This document shows, in pieces, positions 35,305 through 64,000 of a DNA stretch of 64,000 bases. The stretch spans positions 41,646,105 through 41,710,104 of the forward strand of contig NC_133004.1 in the NCBI RefSeq assembly GCF_048564905.1, read 5' to 3'. This DNA is from Vicugna pacos. Its lineage: Eukaryota; Chordata; Mammalia; Artiodactyla; Camelidae. Made by a program: the position numbers and the translations under genes. A model generated the notes under the pieces. It did no database searches. It was not told the origin of the DNA and saw only the letters and a list, made by a program, of their open reading frames with translations. Position 1 is the first letter of the stretch. Each line of letters opens with the position of its first letter.

Positions 35305-38300
35305 TATGGGCTGTACGTTTCGTTAGCAAGAGGAGGAGACATGAGTTCACGCTGAAGTGAAACATAATGAAAAGGCTAGGAGTCTGCTGAGCGCGGACTC
35401 TGTATTTTTCTCCTACTGGTTGTGCTGAAATGGATCTTTTTACTGCCTCCTGCGTGCGGAGGCCCTGACTCATAAATGTTTAGAACTTAATTTTCAGGAT
35501 CCTCATGGGGGCGGTGGTGTCTGGCCAGCTGTGTGAGCTCGGGGCCCCCACCCCCAACACTTCCCACCCCTGCAGGACCTCAAATCCACCCCCCCCCGTT
35601 GAAATGCTTCCTCTCCCCTCCTCCTGCCCTGGGGCAAAAATCGTTTCTAAAAAGTTCCCAAGTTGAGGCCATTGTAAGCAGAGAAAAGACAATCACAAAG
35701 GAACAAAACACAGGAGTAAGGAGAGCTCTTCCCCCTTTCAGACACAGGGTCGTTATCACAACATTCCGTCAGGGCTACTGGAAACGGAGGCCTAGGCTCC
35801 ACATTCAGCCCCAGTTACTGGGAGCACTGGCTGCTACCAATGAGAGGCTGCCTCATTCTCTGGAGAAGCTTCCTGGGCCAAACTTAAGCCACTGCCCCTG
35901 GGAGCTTGCGCCTCCTGGGGGATTGGACGGCCAGTCTGTGCGTGACTGATGGGGTACAAAGCTGGCCCCTGCCTCAAGCTGGGACCCCCTCTGTAGGACA
36001 ATGCTCCACAGAGACCCCAGCGCCACTCACCTTTTCTTCCTGCCTTCCCCAGCTCCCCTCACTCCCTTCTCCAGAGAGCACCCTCTCCATAAACCATTTG
36101 TGCCTGAACCCCTGTCTCAGGCTCTGCTTTTAGGGAACCTAAGTCAGGGGCTGAGCCAGAGCTAGTTTGTGCACAGTGGCATTCAGCCGAGTAGCATACA
36201 GGTCCTGAAATTCAGCCCAAACTCTGTGATCTAAGCTATGCAAAGTGTAGCGGAGCTTGTCCTCAATTGCCAAAAGCCACTGATTAGTGTAGACTCAGCC
36301 CTGGAAGGTGCTGGGATTTGAAACCCAGGACTCCAGCTTCAGAGCCCCTCACCTCTCAGTCACAGTGTGATGTCACCTCCTTATATCAAAATAAAGAAGA
36401 CTAGGGTAGGATGCGGAGAGCTGTATAAGCCAAAAGGTGCCTTTGTGACCCCACCAAATAATCACAAATTTACTGAAGAGCCTGTTCAAAGAACTATTTT
36501 CCTGACCCATCTCAGAGAAAATTGCCAACCTGGTATTTCACACCCCGTCTCACCCACGAATGGTGATGTGCTGGCACATGACCACAGCACGACCTCCAAG
36601 TCAGGAAGTTCACGCTGTACGTGACTGCCATCTGACCTCAGAGCCCCCAGCTCCTCACCTGTCCCCACCATGTCCTTATCGCAGAAGGACCTGGCCTGTG
36701 AGTCACCTTTAGATGTCCCCTCTCCAGCGTCTCCTTCATCTGGAACATTGTCAGCCCGGCTTTGCCTTCATGAGCTTCATGCTTTCATAGATGACAAACT
36801 AGTAACAGACCAGGAGTAGAATATTCCTCAGTTTGGGTTTGTCCGTCTTCTTTTCAGGATTTCTTTCAGGTTTGCCTGCTTGGCAGAAACATCACACAGG
36901 TGAAGCGATTTCTTCTCACCTCATCCTGTCACTGCACCCTTGACGTGTGATCAGTTAATCCATCCCATTTCTTCTTAGGCTTTGAAAGCACCTTTCTCCC
37001 CTCTGAAGCTAACCCTTCCCCCCGTAACTAATGGGCATTTTGAGCAACACTACTTTGAAGCTATGCAAGTATCCTCATCAAACTGCAATTTATCCATTTA
37101 TTTATATTTGTTTGTGTGTTCTCATGTTTTTCTGTTTTCTTGAACGGCTTATAATCTCTTACTTTCCATATTTATTATGATGGTCAGCTTGTCCTTGATT
37201 TGGTCAGTGGTGATCCATCAGGCTAGCTTTCGCGTCCTTTTGACAAGTCCACCTCAATCTTCACATTTCCTTGTTTTCTAGCCCAAGATGTTCCAGGATC
37301 ATGATGTACTTTCCCAGACCTGGAATCAGCCATTTCTCTAAGAAGATCTGGTTTCTTTCAGTGGAAAATGATGTTTACAAGCCAAGGTCTGGGCACGAGA
37401 TATGCTTATTGCTATTGGGGTGTCGCTGTTTCTAAACTGTATCAGTGGAGAGAAGTGGGTAATACGTGTTTTTATAGCTACACAAACACACACACATACC
37501 CATCTATCTGTATCTGTATCTATCTATCCACCTGTCTATCTATCATCTGTCTGTCTATATCATCTCTTCTGCTATCATCTGTCTACCTAGAAAAGCATGG
37601 ATTTACGCAGATACATCCCATTCCAGTCTTTGACTCCACAGGCTTTATTCTGGTTTTCTCCCTGTCTAGATAAGTGACTCCCTTCTCCAACAGTGAGAAT
37701 TCTGGCCTCCATCATCCTGTATATATTTACTTCCTTGATCAACCTAGTCCATGATCCATCTCTTTCCACACATGGATGCCCCCCTCACCATAATCGGGAT
37801 CTCCACCCCGGTATTTAGGCTCTGGCTGCTGTTGCAGGCCACCCATCTGAGTGGGTGCTGCGGGTCCCTACAGCCATGCCAGGCTGCCATCCCTGTGGAC
37901 ACCCTGCCCTCCCTACTTGGTCTCTGATTTGGAGCCCCTGTGCCTGCGTTCTCTGTCCTGCCCTGCAGCGCGTGCCTGCCCATCTCCATGCCCCACCTGC
38001 TGGTTTTAGACTGGACTATCCAGGAAGGGGAGGTGACGCGGGGGAAGGAGAGCAGAGGAAAGACGTAGAAGAGGGAAAGGAGGAGCCCTGTGCAGCTTCC
38101 GATACCAAGTGAAACTGACCAGTGCTTGTAGTCTTTCTGCCCGGTCAGTTGACCAATCAACCATCTTCTATACCACGTTCATTTTGTTAAGACAGTTGGG
38201 AATTGAGGGTGGAATACAAAGTAGTATGAAAAATATTTGCTCCAAAAAAGGTAGATTTAAACTATGAACATAGTTTCTAAGCAGTGGATGAAGTCCCAGT

Positions 38301-38450
38301 GGATTAACTCTTACTATTTAATATATCAAATTGGAGTTTTGGAAAAGGCCCACCCACCAGTGATGGTGATGGTCCAAAGCATTTAGCATCTGAATCTCCC
38401 TGATTCAGTGGTACGTTCCCCTTAACGTGCAGCCTGGCATCAGATAATAC
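35305..38450. other. intergenic stretch between gene 2 3' end and gene 1 upstream region
   Basis: No exon or RNA gene recognised; ORFs at 35533-35949 and 37744-38160 show no family motif. It includes a TCTA/TCTG repeat at 37502-37580. Confidence 0.4.
37502..37580. repeat. imperfect (TCTA)n/(TCTG)n microsatellite
   Basis: Alternating TCTA, TCTG and CATC tetramers. Confidence 0.85.
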
Positions 38451-38465
38451 TTTGGTAGAGAGATC

Positions 38466-38917
38466 TTTATTGACTTGTTCATTATCATATTTAATTTAGA
38501 ACATTCAAAATAAAATCTGTGACGTAAATGTCACTACTTCAGTCACCACTATCATTCTTATTTTCACTAGGTCTGTTGATAAAATTGTTGAGAAATTTTC
38601 ATTCTGATCAGCACTCAGGAGGAGTAGATGGTACTAACTAGGGGTGGGTGGAGATGGTCCTGTGAGAACTCGGGAAGCTGAGTCTACATATCTGGCCCTT
38701 CCTAGTCACCTCCTTCATGTGACACAACATACAACACTCCCCGTAGACCCTGAGAGAGACCCTGAGAGAGCTAAGTGAACGCACAGAATCCCTAGTCACC
38801 CATCACGTGCAGTGGGTGACGCCCGCCTTTATTTCTGGGTTTTCTCACAAAGTCCAGGTCTCTGGTGTTCCGGGATGCAGCTTCCTCGCAGAATAAAGCA
38901 CAGGTCCTTAGGGAAAG
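38466..38917 (-). other. gene 2 3' untranslated region with two candidate poly(A) signals
   Basis: On the minus strand, AATAAA occurs at 38833-38828, about 85 nt after the stop, and again at 38471-38466, about 447 nt after it. Human CYP3A genes also use more than one polyadenylation site. Which signal is used here cannot be read from sequence. Confidence 0.5.
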
Positions 38918-61173
<22,256 letters not shown>

Positions 61174-61450
61174 GGCCGCTGTCCTCCGTGATTCCCTCCC
61201 TGAGTTTCCTTTCAGATATGTGTGCTACTCTTTGCCTGCCTGCTTCCTTTCATACCCAGTGATGATGCCTTGAAGCTGAAAGGTTTATGTATTGAGAACT
61301 AGGTGGAGTTGGAGCTGCAATCAGTTGAAGGAACAACTGTGCTCCACCTGCAGGAGCCCTCTCTGCCTTAATAGTTGGCAAAGCATCATGGACGCTACAG
61401 TTTGACCTCCCTTGAGTTCATATTCTCTGGGAATTCAATAACAACTCAAT
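61174..61450 (-). promoter_or_regulatory. gene 2 proximal promoter and 5' UTR
   Basis: A CATAAA box at 61289-61284 lies about 111 nt above the ATG, matching the CYP3A4 TATA position. The GGAGCTGCA block (plus strand near 61311) matches the CYP3A4 promoter motif just above its TATA. An exact everted repeat with 6-bp spacer, TGAACT(N6)AGGTCA, lies at 61420-61403. This is the known proximal ER6 through which PXR and CAR induce CYP3A genes. Confidence 0.85.
61403..61420 (-). promoter_or_regulatory. ER6 nuclear-receptor element, intact
   Basis: Minus strand TGAACTCAAGGGAGGTCA: two consensus half-sites, everted and spaced by 6, about 240 nt above the ATG. It has the same half-sites as the human CYP3A4 proximal ER6. 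Confidence 0.85.
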
Positions 61451-61519
61451 CAGTGTAATCAGTAAGTCCAAAGTTTATAGAAACTCAAACAAAATCATTT
61501 GCCATTAATCTCTAAACTG

Positions 61520-62820
61520 CCTTGTTTCTGTAACTACCTAAACTCCAAAATACATGAAATCCTTCAGACAAGCTGGGTCTACAGATCTTTGCCCATGCAG
61601 TTTCCTCTGCTTACAAATCCCCTTGTTCCCCCTCTAAGGCATCTACTCATCCTCTACATTGCAGCTTAGAAAAAACATTCTTTGTCAGAGTCCTTCCTAA
61701 CCAACCTCCTTGAGCAGAAATAACTACTTAATCGAGCGGGCAACTCACATTCCCCCCACCCCCAACATTCTATTATTGTCCTTTTATCCTCCAGAACCGC
61801 ACATTCTTGGCCTCCACACCTATTGCCCTTAACAGATTGAGAGCTTGGGCGCAAACTGGGTGTTAGTGACCCTATATTCCTGGTAGCTAGCAGGGGGCTT
61901 TCTGAGGAATGGGCATCCAGAAAGGTTGGTGAACTTGAGTTGGTGGAGGTAAGACTGCTGGGCCCCTGTGTCTCCTTTCCCTGAGGTTCCTTGCTGACCA
62001 TACCAACGTCCTGAATTGTAAATACAACAGAGGGCCTGGCAGGACCTCAGCCACCATCACGGCACATGCAGGATGATCCATCAGGATTCTGTCGACAAGA
62101 GGCCCCAGAAGGGGAGGCAGGACATGGACCAGGCAGTAACGGCTGTGTCAAGGGTATCAATTCAGGCAGATTCTTGTCCTGCCCATGAGAGGGCCCTGTA
62201 GCAGACAGCAGTTAGACAAATTCTCGACCAAAGAATCCGCCCCCCTCTCCACATGCCCTCCCCCCCCATCTCTGGAAAGGCGTCAAGTTCAAGATCAATG
62301 GGTATGAAGGGAGTGAAGGGGAGAAAGCCACCTGATGACGAAGTGGAGCCCAACCGCCTTAACCACCTGTGGTGAGGCACACATAGCTTGCAGGACTTAG
62401 AAAGGTGACATGAGGTTTCTCTATGGGGCAAAGTGGGCGTCAGAGTAGATGCTTCCCTATTGTTGACTAGACTGAAAAATTTTCACAGGTAGTGAGAGTT
62501 AGTAAGGAGGAGGCCTATGGTAGAAGTTGTTGTCATCTCAAGGGCCCACTGCATTCCTACTGGGGCTAGAGGATTGACGTTCTGAAATTTACACTGGCTC
62601 TCTGACCAACGTCCTGTGTCTGCCTGGCCCAAGAAATCACAGATCATGGGAAAAACAAAAACTCAGAAGTTCTTAAAACTCAGCAGAAACGAAAGACATT
62701 TAAGCTGTGTTTATGCACTTCCTTTTCCTTTTGTTCTTTCTGACTTTCAGTCCTTCTGTAAATGCTGATGCTCACCTCTCACCAACTCTTTCCCTTCCTC
62801 TAGCCAGAAATCCAACACCA
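61520..62820. repeat. upstream block paralogous to 27350-28640
   Basis: Same order of text as above gene 1, cut off at about 62850 by LINE-1. No gene recognised. Confidence 0.75.
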
Positions 62821-62854
62821 GTCTGAGTGGGTGAATAAACCTAACAAGGGCCAT

Positions 62855-64000
<1,146 letters not shown>

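Noticed and set aside
35533-38160. Open frames at 35533-35949 (plus) and 37744-38160 (minus) as intergenic genes
   Set aside because: No family motif, no splice or promoter context, and lengths expected by chance in moderately GC-rich DNA.
28640-38450. A third CYP3A gene or pseudogene exons between the two genes
   Set aside because: No CYP3A exon motif (ExxR, AGYET, FGxGPRNCIG, GIPGP) was seen on either strand in this interval.

Overview
This is mammalian nuclear DNA: large introns, consensus GT-AG splice sites, and LINE-1, MIR and LTR debris. No Alu, rodent B1/B2 or ruminant BovB elements were recognised. The youngest repeats are short LINE-1 3' ends of one type. A laurasiatherian, perhaps a cetartiodactyl such as a camelid, fits best, but that is inference and species identity is uncertain.

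The window holds two tandem cytochrome P450 family 3 subfamily A (CYP3A) genes, both on the minus strand. Gene 2 (61173 down to 38918) is complete: 13 exons, 503 codons plus stop, exon lengths 71, 94, 53, 100, 114, 89, 149, 128, 67, 161, 227, 163 and 96, the classical CYP3A pattern. It keeps the heme cysteine, the ExxR motif and the I-helix AGYETT motif. Gene 1 (26991 down to 1777) shows exons 1-11 with identical lengths, open frames and good splice sites; exons 12-13, with the heme cysteine, would lie off the left edge. By hand count the two proteins differ at about 79 of about 418 comparable residues (roughly 81% identity).

Layout: 1-1488 LINE-1 in gene 1 intron 11; 1777-27300 gene 1 and its promoter; 27300-38450 intergenic, holding an upstream block paralogous to that of gene 2, an LTR-like element with a 23-bp periodic CCAAT array, two MIRs and old LINE-1; 38466-61450 gene 2 and its promoter; 61520-62820 the paralogous upstream block; 62855-64000 LINE-1 running off the right edge. 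Gene 1 intron 9 is 8.1 kb against 465 bp in gene 2, because it carries LINE-1 pieces, a solo LTR and a broken endogenous retrovirus.

The genes are not an operon; they are paralogous drug/steroid monooxygenases with their own promoters. The most notable signals are an intact proximal ER6 (PXR/CAR-type) element at gene 2 but a degraded one at gene 1; gene-conversion-like tracts (about 98% identity) in introns 10 and 9 within otherwise roughly 75-85% similar non-coding DNA, plus an exon 9 with no amino-acid difference; and divergence of substrate-recognition residues. No wholly new kind of system was found.
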